Origin: Isoetes taiwanensis
Lineage: Eukaryota; Streptophyta; Lycopodiopsida; Isoetales; Isoetaceae
Length of the DNA stretch: 64,000 bases
NCBI GenBank assembly: GCA_021234155.1
Contig: JAJEKV010000001.1
Coordinates: forward strand, 15,058,245 to 15,122,244
Direction of reading: 5' to 3'
In this document: one piece after another, positions 1 through 10,657 of the stretch
Position numbering within the stretch: the first letter of the stretch is position 1
How the letters are laid out: each line of letters begins with the position of its first letter
Made by a program: the position numbers and the translations under genes
The notes under the pieces: generated by a model
The model's input: only the letters and a program-made list of their open reading frames with translations
The model's database searches: none
Told to the model about the DNA's origin: nothing

Positions 1-3000
1 ACAGGCTGAGGAATTGAAAATCAAGTATTGAGAATAAACTATAGAAAAATGTTATCGTTATACATGTCCAGATTCAAGTTAATTTTGAAAAGCATTTCAT
101 GTACAAATGTGTGCATTTGATGCATGGAGTTATGGGTACCTCTTTGAGTAGTTAAGCTTCGTTGTTTATGTTAAAAATAATTGGTCAAATTCACGAGGAT
201 TTAGAATAACCAACATATAGCAAAAATGACGCATGACATTGCCCCCCTTAATGGTATAGGTTCAATTGTTATGGGTTATGTTGACAACGTTGCTTTTTGT
301 GAAACTTTTAGTTTTGCCTTAGCAATATCTCTATTCCACATTATAATGAAAGTGTTATTTAGGAAAACCTCCCAAACACAAATCATTCAATATATGATCT
401 TGTAAATTGTTCCTTTGTGCATTTGAATAAATAGTGCCAAAACAAAGAAGTGCATGCCAAATTCCTTACTTGTGGGTATACGAACTTCTTAATTCCTACT
501 ATATGAATTTGTTTGTCTCACTTTTGGTGTAACGTGCTTATAAGGCTATCCAAGCAAGTTTCCATCTCCATTCTGGATAATCGGCTTTTCAAATATCCTC
601 CAACCTTGCAGCTAAATAGCTCTCTTGCAAAGAGTCGATACATCTCGAAATATTGATTGGGGAGCGAAGTTATACAAGGCATTGCAATCTTTCTAGTCTT
701 TGTTTGCATCATTGAGCAATGGTGGATGTTTGCATCTACCATGCTTCAAAGTGAGACTTTGAAAATTATTTCATTCTCACTATTTATATAATTTTGGGGT
801 TGTGGTTCATTTGGCTCATAAAGAGGGCGCATATACATTTGATATTAAAGTAAAGCCAGCTATATCTTATAAATCCAAACTTGAGATCTCTATTATAGCA
901 TGTTCTGCTAATTCTTTATTACTCCGACCGATGCAGGCACCAAGAAATGCCCTCCAAGCTGGCTGAATCGGTGGCGATCGATCGAAACTGTCGCGATCTC
1001 TTACTTCCGGCAAGCATCCCTGCGTCCAAGCGGATCAATGGTACATGCATAATGCTCCTCTAACATATTATTACGCCATGTTCATGCATACAAACGAAAT
1101 GATGGTGGCCTTCGTCTACTAAACCCATGTGACTATAAGCATTTAAAATTGCAATATGTGTAATGCAGTGCGGCGTTGAGCCCTGCGATTGCATTTCGGA
1201 CAAAAGCTTCAAAGCTTCTCGATGACCATGGTCAGCAAATGTTGAGATAATGGTGTTCGGGAAATAGAATCTCTTGTGAACATGTGATCAAAAACTTGTT
1301 GAGCACATTCCATCTTGCCACAATGGCCATACATGACAATCAAGTTATTTCCCATAAAGATATCGACTCAGTTCGGTTTTTAGTAGGCGAGAATGGACAT
1401 GCTTTGCCCATGCTAGGGCTCCTACATTTGCAAAGGCGAATCGAGCAGGTGAGATAGGTAACTTTGTTTGGCTTTAAACCATCTTCTTTGCATATGCGAA
1501 GCATATAATAGCCTCCTGTATAGGCCATGTCGAGCATGCCCACGAAATCATCGTAGTCCATGAAACTATGTTAGATGCGGGCATCATATCAAACAATTCA
1601 TAGGCACTTACAATACTTTGCACATTCAAAATACATGTCAATGAGAGAAGTTCCAACAAAATATCAGTCAATTTATGGTTGAGAATGTGGACATGAATGA
1701 CTTTGCCAAAAGCTAGAGAAACGACATTACAACATGCATCTAAGACATCTAAATATGTTACCTTGTTCGGTTTGAAACCAAAGGCTGCGCATTTGACAAA
1801 ATAGTTTCATGGATTCAGCGCTCCCAACTTTGGCATAATGCGACCAACCCGGCACTACCATTATTTGTCTCTCCGGTCTGAGGAGAATTTCTTTGAAAAA
1901 ACATAGATTACGCCACCTGACTATATCCTCCAAATTCTGTCAAATAAAGCTCTAAATTTCTCAAAATGAGTAGATTACGAGATTCTATGCATTGTGTCAC
2001 AGATAGAAGATAGATGACTAATTGCACTGCTTCATTTGTATAAACGAAAATGGCGTAATTGACATCCATGTAAAATAGATTGCGGTAACTCCACTTCATT
2101 CCATCCACAATAGAGTAGACCCGGTGAGATAATCCATACATCGGTTCCCTCGGCATATTGATTGCAAATCCAGATTTCGGCGGTGGCCAATTTGGTGGTG
2201 CACTTCTTGCAATCAATTTAGCTTCATCCACAACATTTAATATGCATGGTTAAAAGATCTATGCACATTTGGGGCACCGCCAATGACCTCTTTGCGAAGT
2301 AACTTTAGAGATGATTGCGGTACTACGAGACTAAATCTTGAATATGAAAAGCATGTACATCCGGCTGTGATTGTGCCATATAAGCTAGCCGTTTAAGGGC
2401 ATCAACCAAAAAGCTATCAGCGAAAAAATGCCTTTATTATCCTATCAAGAATTGAGAAACGACCCGGGGCACTCATCTTAAGGCTACCCGATTAGACATG
2501 TCCAACATGTTTGATATGGCTTGCTTGTTAGGAAAGGATTGCGGGGACATGATTACAAGAGAGGCACGTGTTCTATTTAAAATGGCATCAACGAGAGCCG
2601 CAACTTAATGCACTCTTCATGCATGGATACTTCTTCCCCAAGGACAAAAAGAATTGCACTTTCGCCCCAAGAAAGGTGACATTTGACCTCAACATGCCAT
2701 TCAGAATTTTGCTTTTTCACAACATAACAAGGGCATACATGCATCGCCCACTTGAAGGCTGGACTTTCTTAATAAACGTCTTCTGCGAGTTGCATGGATG
2801 CATTATCTTTTCGCCATCGATTTGGCTCGCATGAAGAAGCATTGCCTGAACCCTTGGCACGCCAAGGTGCCTAGATAAGAAACATTCCTTTAGATTGTGC
2901 ATAAGAAGGACAAACGAATCGGAAGCTTTCGTTATTGCATCCATGATAGATCAAACTATTCAAATATACAAAAACTTTCCCATACCATCGTTTGTGCTCC

Positions 3001-4154
3001 TCACATTTTTAAACCAGCCATTGTCCAGGAGCCAAAGTATGAAGATCTTGGCATCACAAAGGTTAAATTTTGCACATTTAAATGCTTAGAAAAACCATAG
3101 CCAAAGGAGCATTGAGCTTGCTTACGTTTTGTATAGAATAGAATCTCTAAAAGCATGCCATCGAAAGTATATAGTGAAAGAAAAAGTGAGCTTCAAGTAG
3201 ATTACCTCATCAATTTGTTGCTTTTCCATTTCTTCTTTCCGAAATTGTTGCTTAGAGATGAATCGTCTCTATCTTCTTTCGTTTACTGATTCATTCATGA
3301 ATTGGGTCACCAAAGTGAAAAAAGATGTGGATATAGCGGGAGAAAGAAACACAATACGTTGTTGGTTTACGAAATGATTCGAAGACCAAAAAGTGTTTTC
3401 AACAGAGGTGTCCTATTCATCTCGACTCTTTTAAATCAAGACCCTGAGTAAATTAGCTACCTTATTCATTTTCCTCATTTGGCGGACCCATTTGGATGCT
3501 GTTGGTGCTTTTCTTTCTCCTTCCTATTCCGGGTTCCATTTACGGTCTCGTTTCTTGTGCTCTAAAAGACCGGACAACGAGTATTTAGACAAAAGCGGCT
3601 ACAAAGGCAACACCACATTGTCGGATTTAAGAATCAATCTTCCTTTTCTTTTGTGAACACACATCGATAATTCATAACCTAAGGAAAAATAGTATCTGAG
3701 TCCACATATCTACCATATTTTTAGGCGAAGAAGATGCGGCGGCGACTTCATGCGCCCTAAAGCTTTGCTTTTGCAATAACCATAGTGTGCACAATCCTAT
3801 AGATTTATAGCAGATCCCTTTGATAGAGAAGGGAGAGGTTTCCCTTTGAATCCAAGCTTTGGAGTTATCGATCTAAGATCCTATCGAAAACCCGGCAAAA
3901 TATTATTCGCAAGCACACAATTTATTTTGAAGAAAATACTCTCGTCGCCAATAGGGCAAGAAAATACTCTCAGTCGCAATAGGGCAAAATCGTTCAGGTC
4001 ATTTCTCCTATGCATTGATCGAGCAACGAAAGGATAAATAATAACTACTTACTATAATGACCCCCAAATGAAAGCTGCAAAAACAACAAAATTGCTTGGT
4101 AGAGATGCTGCGCACACACACTACATTTTGCTTTTATTACTATATATAGATAGA
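1..4154 (-). mobile_element. Helitron-like element, copy 1, cut by the window start
   Basis: This stretch aligns with 7969-12132 over its whole length as a direct repeat, with an offset of about 7,970 bases. Both copies stop at the same base: a run reading TATATATAGATAGA followed by T. On the minus strand this gives a 5' end TCTATCTATATATAG, preceded by host A, which fits the Helitron rule (5' TC, insertion between A and T). The 3' end would lie left of the window. No Rep/helicase ORF is visible, so it is non-autonomous. Nearly every difference from copy 2 sits at a CAG or CTG site. Confidence 0.7.
870..2690 (-). pseudogene. PPR protein gene captured by Helitron copy 1, frame broken
   Basis: This is the same PPR gene as in copy 2, read on the minus strand. 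Recognisable pieces include SAYELFDMMPASNIVSWTTM near 1560-1670 and KLFCQMRSLWFQTEQGN near 1800-1930. PPR proteins of this PLS type bind organellar RNA in plants and guide editing or processing. Here the frame is broken far more often than in copy 2, mostly at positions where copy 2 has CAG or CTG and this copy has CG, CGG or CGA. It could be a decayed gene or an intact one with assembly errors. I favour errors on top of a probably non-functional captured fragment. Confidence 0.6.
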
Positions 4155-4194
4155 TGACACCAATACTAACTTGTGATGCGCAAAGACTATTTGT

Positions 4195-4385
4195 GTTCCT
4201 AGAAATGAGGTTTCCTTCGTTTCACCGAATAGAAGGAAAACAAGGTTCTAGAACTACGGAGGTAGTTATCTGTTAGTTATTTTGTCCTTTCCCCTTCTAG
4301 CCCTATTTATGTTCTTCCACGTCCCTGTTCTATCTCATCAGCTCTCATTGCATCTCCCTTCTGTCCTTCTACGGTTTGGTCCCAT
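4195..4385 (+). repeat. 190-bp direct repeat with terminal hairpin, copy 1
   Basis: This block matches 6192-6378 at high identity. Its first 60 bases fold back on themselves: GTTCCTAGAA at the start pairs with TTCTAGAAC near 4245-4253, and TTTCCTTC pairs with GAAGGAAA. The palindrome TTCTAGAA recurs at every boundary of this repeat group (4195, 6192, 6951). It directly precedes the coiled-coil ORF. The pair could be read as short LTRs, but the third boundary at 6951 argues for two tandem units of a hairpin-ended element. Confidence 0.7.
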
Positions 4386-4440
4386 CTGGTGCATCAATCC
4401 TTTTTTCCCTAACATCTCCGTTAGTGCATCGTTGGAGTTT

Positions 4441-5025
4441 ATGGTCCCCAAGGCCAGTGCGAGAAAGCTTAGGAAAAGGCATGGAGGTGATTTCCACGAC
4501 GAGGATCATGCATGGCTGGAAGCTATGGAAGAAAGTTTGAAAGCTAAGATTGACAATCTGAGTCACGTCATGGAGGCCAGGTTACAGGCCAAATTAGATA
4601 ATCTGAATGGCACTAAGGCAGAAGTTATTGTGGCCTTAGAATCCAAGATCTCATCTCTACAAAAAGAGATCCAGCGGAAGAGCAGCAATGCAAGATCCCC
4701 TGTCTTTAAGTTTCATGAAAATTTCAAGGAGTTTGATTTCTTGAATCAGTTAGAAGACTCTTTTACAGAGTTAGAAGGGCACTTGCAGTCGCATAAGTTC
4801 TTGGATGCAGCAACCAAAGACGTCATTGAGAAAGTTAATACCTTGATTGCTAACAGAAAGAAGCTTATTTGCATCAGAGATAGGGAAGGACCGAGAGTTG
4901 CTGAATTTTACGAAATGGGGTGTTTAACTCTGTTTGATGTGGAAGACGGCCTTAAAATGAGGATCTTACCTGGCGATGGCTACGAGGTTACGTGGTACAT
5001 AAATTTCGAGAATGATTGGGCCTAA
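4441..5025 (+). CDS. Coiled-coil protein, unrecognised, in a repeat unit
   Basis: This is a clean ORF of 194 codons from MVPKASARK. An upstream in-frame ATG exists at 4282, but that part lies in the non-coding-looking repeat block, so I prefer 4441. The N-terminus is basic (SARKLRKRH). A repeated heptad-like segment follows, in which KAKIDNL, QAKLDNL and SKISSLQKEI point to a coiled coil over residues 30-80. The C-terminal half contains FLNQLEDSFTELEGHL and a terminal YEVTWYINFENDWA. I recognise no family, and there is no zinc knuckle, protease or polymerase motif. Its place between two copies of a hairpin-bounded repeat suggests it belongs to a small mobile element. It might be a gag-like or structural protein, but that is a guess. 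Confidence 0.5.
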   Translation: MVPKASARKLRKRHGGDFHDEDHAWLEAMEESLKAKIDNLSHVMEARLQAKLDNLNGTKAEVIVALESKISSLQKEIQRKSSNARSPVFKFHENFKEFDFLNQLEDSFTELEGHLQSHKFLDAATKDVIEKVNTLIANRKKLICIRDREGPRVAEFYEMGCLTLFDVEDGLKMRILPGDGYEVTWYINFENDWA

Positions 5026-5222
5026 AAGACTCGCTCTAGCTTTTCCATAGAGTTGCAAAAAGTTTGACGAATTTAGTTGGGTCACGAAAGTTTGTTTCTG
5101 TTGATAATTTTTACGTCGTCAATATACGTTTCTACCTCGGTTCTTGCGGTATTAGTAATGCAAGAACCACATGTAGGGGAAGGCCAGCCGAATAAGATCT
5201 GTGGCCTTTTCTAGCTACAACT

Positions 5223-5520
5223 TTTGTAAATTAAAACCCTGTTCTTGTCTATTGCCTGCTTCCTTACCATCTTGGGACACCTTAACCGCTTACCGATGTA
5301 GCGGGACACGCTTTGAGTTAGAACTCTAGATCCATGCTTGAATCGTACTAAGATGTAGGCGGATTTTGTTGTTCCTCTGCAGATTAAAACCATTCATGTC
5401 TTTTGCCCGCTTTCTTACCATGCTTGGGACACCTTAACACAATGCGGCGATGTGCGTGAGAACCTTCTTCTAGAGATTAGAGCTCCAGATCCATGCTTGA
5501 ATCGTGCCAAGATGTAGGCC
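5223..5520 (+). repeat. Tandem duplication, about 155 bp x 2
   Basis: Two adjacent blocks (about 5227-5375 and 5383-5520) share ATTAAAACC, GCTTTCTTACCAT-like, CTTGGGACACCTTAAC, AGATCCATGCTTGAATCGT and AAGATGTAGGC in the same order. No coding potential is evident. Confidence 0.75.
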
Positions 5521-6191
5521 AGAAGACCCTAACCGGTTTTGTGCTCCAGTTCTTTCATTTCGTAACTTCCTTTGTTTTAGCCCTAATTTAATAATCCTAA
5601 TGATTATGGTGGATATTTAAAGGCATATTGGCATTCTAGGTTTACTACGATTTAGGCCAATGTTTATTCTCTTGTTAATAATGGTTTTAAGCAAGGCTTA
5701 GGTTGTGTTTTTCTAATGCTTCATTTAAAGAATTTGGGTTGGCTAACGAGTGAGGAACTTTAATATTTGAGTCTTACCAGAAAATACTATTATAGTCTCA
5801 AGTGCTCTGGTTTACGCTTGTTATATGATGTTGTGGCTCAAATGTTGCCTTTTGGGCTTATACGGTTGCTTGATGGCCAAAGAGTAAGCATAATGGTTGC
5901 TCCTAACTTGACTTTAGTGCTTTCCAAGCATATGTCTCTCCTACATCAAGACGTTTTTGCCTTTTTTCCCTCTGGTGGCCTTGTGTTTTTCTCATTAGAA
6001 TCGTTGTCTTTCATATTTATCTTGGAAGGAAGGTGGCCTTCTACGGTGAGTTACTTATGTTCTACCCACCTTTTTAGACTTTCCAAGTTTATGAACACCC
6101 TCTAGCTTTCTTGCTTGGACCTTGACCAATTGGATTACTTATTTTTTATTACGCCTCTTTTTGGCATTCTTGTCAGGTGTTTACCATAGTA

Positions 6192-6378
6192 GTTCTAGAA
6201 ATGATGTTTTCCTTCGTTTCTTGAATAGAAGGAAAACAAGGTTCTAGAACTCTGAGGTAATTATCTGATAGTTATTTTGTCCTTTTCCCTTCTAGCCCTA
6301 TTTATGTTCTTCCGTCCACTGTTCTATCTCATCAGCTCTCATTGCATCTCCCTTACGTCCTTCTACGGTTTGGTCCCA
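6192..6378 (+). repeat. 190-bp direct repeat with terminal hairpin, copy 2
   Basis: Second copy of the 4195-4385 block. Its hairpin is cleaner: GTTCTAGAA and GTTTTCCTTC pair with GAAGGAAAAC and GTTCTAGAAC across a 12-base loop. The sequence just before it (GTTTACCATAGTAGTTCTAGAA) recurs at 6938-6960, so the unit appears to start and end with the same TTCTAGAA palindrome. Confidence 0.7.
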
Positions 6379-6433
6379 CCCTCCCACCCTTTCCCGATTG
6401 TAAGTATACTTTATTTGTTAGTTATTATCTAGT

Positions 6434-6538
6434 TGGAGGTCCTCGTATCTAATGGGGGCCTTTGTGCCTGGCTGAGGCCCTCGTGCCTGGAAGGAGGCCC
6501 TGGTGCCTGGATGGAGGCCCTCATGCCTGGATAAGCCT
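6434..6538 (+). repeat. Minisatellite, about 21 bp x 5
   Basis: Successive units read GGAGGCCCTCGTGCCTGG with small changes (GAGGCCCTCGTGCCTGGAA, GGAGGCCCTGGTGCCTGGAT, GGAGGCCCTCATGCCTGGAT). It lies inside the second hairpin-bounded unit and is more GC-rich than its surroundings. Confidence 0.75.
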
Positions 6539-6961
6539 TAGTGGCTTTTGGTTCATTTTTCTTGTGTATGCAGGGATATTGGTGAGAATTTTTCTATAGC
6601 TTGGCATTTGAGGCAAAGAAGTTGGAATCTAGACACAAGATGAAGACAACAAAGAAGGCAATTCAAGCATACTTTCTAATTGGCAAACTTCATTGCCATA
6701 ATGTATTTTCACCCAACAAGGCTAGTCAGCATGAGGGTATAGAGCCTACTTTAATTTTGACTATAGCATAAGTTAGTGATCCCATTATTGTCAGGGTTTT
6801 TCCTCGGAAACCCGAAAGGGCGAGGTTTTTTAGTCCCGGCCATAATGGGTTTCACTAATTTGCTTTCAGTGTATACTTTATTTTTGGTTATGAAGGAGAT
6901 GCCAGCAGCGAGCATTCTTGTCAGCATTCTTGTCCGTGTTTACCATAGTAGTTCCTAGAAC

Positions 6962-7231
6962 ATGGCTTGGTGTTATAATTCTAGTCACAAAGTCAACAAA
7001 AGGTCAAGTAATAAAGGGTTTGTATTGGAGTACTCGTTTATCAGAAACAATGCAATTAAACCAGATCATTTAAGAATGATAGAAACAAATACCATGGAAG
7101 AAACAGAGGCACCTAGGAGCAACAATGCAATTAAACCAAATCATTTAAGAATGATGGGAATAAATATCATGGAAGAAATAACAGTACATGTTCTTGCACT
7201 TTACAAATTAAATAACCATCCGGCATTTTAA
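6962..7231 (+). CDS. Small ORF built on an internal 75-bp repeat, doubtful
   Basis: This 89-codon ORF contains a 75-bp duplication kept in frame (7046-7120 and 7121-7185). It gives two copies of NNAIKPxHLRM followed by a TMEE or IMEE segment. In-frame repeats can preserve an ORF by chance. No family is recognised and no splice context or promoter is apparent. I report it mainly for the repeat. Confidence 0.2.
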   Translation: MAWCYNSSHKVNKRSSNKGFVLEYSFIRNNAIKPDHLRMIETNTMEETEAPRSNNAIKPNHLRMMGINIMEEITVHVLALYKLNNHPAF

Positions 7232-7722
7232 AAGCAGGCATGAACCAGTAGAGGAAAGGCTATGAAGTAAACATGTACCGTTTTGAACAATTACATGTCA
7301 TGAACAATCTAGCAGCAGCATGGCACGACATATTGTGATGCAATCTGCAACCGAGGCAGTGAAGTAGACCTAGCATATAATGCCTCGATAAAGGTTCCCG
7401 TGCCAATTTATTAGCTTATCATGGCGAACCTATCAACATGTGAAAACCAAAGATTCTTATCTGAAATTCATACCGTCATGCATTGAATTGAATTGATGTG
7501 TCACCATGGTGGAGTTGTACAGAACAGATATATAAATTGCAGACATATTGAACACGTTTGACCCATAATAGAATTCAAATTCATAAGGCAGATATTAAAG
7601 TGCTGCAGAATGCTCTGGCTAGCTGGCTGGCTTGGACTTGTCTAAAACACAATTAGCATACGGTTAAAATGTGTACTGCTGAACATGTTAACAGCATATT
7701 TAAAAGTCCCAATCTAGGATTA

Positions 7723-7900
7723 CTAGAAAAAGTGCCCAGCGTTGCTGGGCTTTCGTCAGGCACAAGTTAAAAAGCTAATAAAAATAAATTTTATTCTTTT
7801 AGAGATGTAAAAGATAGAATTATGCTTTAAGAGAAAGTGCCCAGCATTGATGGTCTTTTCTATAGGCATAAGTTCAAAAATAATAATACATGAAGTATAT
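7723..7900 (-). repeat. Duplicated Helitron 3' terminus
   Basis: The terminal 65 bases (AGAAAAAGTGCCCAGCGTTG onward) are followed by a decayed second copy at about 7833-7900 (AGAGAAAGTGCCCAGCATTG), whose hairpin arm has lost pairing. This suggests an older terminus left inside the newer element, as when Helitrons read through or gain new ends. Confidence 0.6.
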
Positions 7901-8829
7901 TTTACAAAGATCATGTTTTGGCGATGTAGGGTAGGATACATATGTTATTCACATAGAATATGTACACAACAGGCTGAGGAATTGAAAATCAAGTATTGAG
8001 AATAAACTATAGAAAAATGTTATCGTTATACATGTCCAGATTCAAGTTAATTTTGAAAAGCATTTCATGTACAAATGTGTGCATTTGATGCATGGAGTTA
8101 TGGGTACCTCTTTGAGTAGTTAAGCTTCGTTGTTTATGTTAAAAATAATTGGTCAAATTCACGAGGATTTAGAATAACCAACATATAGCAAAAATGACGC
8201 ATGACATTGCCCCCCTTAATGGTATGGGTTCAATTGTTATGGGTTATGTTGACAACGTTGCTTTTTGTGAAACCTTTAGTTTTGCCTTAGCAATATCTCT
8301 ATTCCACATTATAATGAAAGTGTTATTTAGGAAAACCTCCCAAACACAAATCATTCAATATATGATCTTGTAAATTGTTCCTTTGTGCATTTGAATAAAT
8401 AGTGCCAAAACAAAGAAGTGCATGCCAAATTCCTTACTTGTGGGTATACGAACTTCTTAATTCCTACTATATGAATTTGTTTGTCTCACTTTTGGTGTAA
8501 CGTGCTTATAAGGCTATCCAAGCAAGTTTCCATCTCCATTCTGGATAATCGGCTTTTCAAATATCCTCCAACCTTGCAGCTAAATAGCTCTCTTGCAAAG
8601 AGTCGATACATCTCGAAATATTCAGTGGAGCAGAAGTTATACAAGGCATTGCAATCTTTCTAGTCTTTGTTTGCATCATTGAGCAATGGTGGATGTTTGC
8701 ATCTACCATGCTTCCAAGTGAGACTTTGAAAATTATTTCATTCTCACTATTTATATAATTTTGGGGTTGTGGTTCATTTGGCTCATAAAGAGGGCGCATA
8801 TACATTTGATATTAAAGTAAAGCCAGCTA

Positions 8830-10657
8830 TATCTTATAAATCCAAACTTGAGATCTCTATTATAGCATGTTCTGCTAATTCTTTATTACTCCGACTGATG
8901 CAGGCACCAAGAAATGCCCTCCAAACTGCTGAATCTGGTGGCAGTCGCATCGAGCCTGTGCAGTCTCTTACTTCCAGCAAGCATCCTGCACGTCCAAGCA
9001 GATCAATGGTACATGCATAATGCTCCTCTAACATATTAGTTCTGCCATGTTCATGCATACAAACGAAATGATGGTGGCCTTCGTCTACTAAACCCATGTG
9101 ACTATAAGCATTTAAAATTGCAATGTGTAATCTGGTCTGGCGTTGAGCCCTGCAGTTGCATTTCAGACAAAAGCTTCAAAGCTTCTCGATGACCATGGTC
9201 AGCATATGTTGAGATAATGGTGTTCCAGGAAATAGAATCTCTTGTGAACATGTGATCAAAAACTTGTTGAGCGACATTCCATGCTGCCACAATGGCCATA
9301 CATGACAATCAAGTTATTTCCCATAAAGATATCTGACTCCAGTTCAGTTTTTAGTAGCTGAGAATGGACATGCTTTGCCCATGCTAGGGCTCCTACATTT
9401 GCAAAGGCAGTCAGAACAGTGAGATAGGTAACTTTGTTTGGCTTTAAACCATCTTGCTGCATATGCCTGAAGCATATAATAGCCTCCCTGTATAGGCCAT
9501 GTCGAGCATGCCCTGAAATCAACGTAGTCCATGAAACTATGTTCCGTGCAGGCATCATATCAAACAATTCATAGGCACTTACAATACTTTCACATTCAAA
9601 ATACATGTCAATGAGAGAAGTTCCAACAAAATATCAGAGTCGAATTTATGGTTGAGAATGTGGACATGAATGACTTTGCCAAAAGCTAGAGAAACAGCAT
9701 TACAACATGCATCTAAGACATCTAAATATGTTACCTTGTTCGGTTTGAAACCAAGCTGCTGCATTTGACAAAATAGTTTCATGGATTCCGCGCTCCCAAC
9801 TTTGGCATAATGCAGCCAACCTGGCACTACCATTATTTGTCTCTCCAGTGCAGAGAATTTGCTGAAAAAAACATAGATTCTGCCACACAGCTATATCCTC
9901 CAAATTCTGTCAAATAAAGCTCTAAATTTCTCAAAATGAGTAGATTCTGAGATTCTATGCATTGTGTCACAGATAGAAGATAGATGACTAATTGCACCTG
10001 CTTCATTTGTATAACACGAAAATGGGCGTAATTGACATCCATGTAAAATAGATTGCGGTAACTCCACTTCATTCCATCCACAATAGAGTAGACCAGGCTG
10101 AGATAATCCATACATCGGTTCCCTCAGCATATTCAGTGCAAATCCAGATTCTGACGGTGGCCAATTTGGTGGTGCACTTCTTGCAATCAATTTAGCTTCA
10201 TCCACAACATTTAATATGCATGGTTAAAAAGATCTATGCACATTTGGGGCACTGCCAATGACCTCTTTGCCAGAAGTAACTTTAGAGATGATTGCAGGTA
10301 CTCTGAGACTAAATCTTGAATATGAAAAGCATGTACATCTGGCTGTGATTGTGCCATATAAGCTAGCCGTTTAAGGGCATCAACCAAAAAGCTATCACTG
10401 AAAAATGCCTTTATTATGCTATCAAGAATTGAGAAACCTGACCAGGCACTCATCTTAAGGCTACCCTGATTAGACATGTCCAACATGTTTGATATGGCTT
10501 GCTTGTTAGGAAAGGATTGCAGGGACATGATTACAAGAGAGGCCTGTGTTCTATTTAAAATGGCATCAACGAGCCCATAACTTAATGCACTCTTCATGCA
10601 TGGATACTTCTTCCCCAAGGACAAAAAGAATTGCACTCGCCCCAAGAAAGGTGACAT
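8830..10657 (-). pseudogene. PPR protein gene (PLS type with E-like region) in Helitron copy 2
   Basis: Read on the minus strand, the pieces line up as one PPR protein. An N-terminal part (10657-10211) is followed by repeat modules: KLFCQMQQLGFKPNKVTYLD (9833-9579), SAYELFDMMPARNIVSWTTL and CFRHMQQDGLKPNKVTYLTV (9606-9256), QQVFDHMFTRDSISWNTIIS (9308-9102), and EEHYACTIDLLGRAG with the following E-like motif (9097-8834). These are the P, L and S repeats of plant organellar RNA-binding PPR proteins. No DYW deaminase end is visible. The frame shifts several times between modules, including at CAG/CTG sites, so the breaks may be partly sequencing errors. No introns are evident, which is normal for PPR genes. 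Confidence 0.7.

Noticed and set aside
4195..6378. Short LTR retrotransposon (TRIM) with 190-bp LTRs
   Set aside because: No clear primer-binding site, polypurine tract or TG...CA ends, and a third boundary copy at 6951 does not fit.
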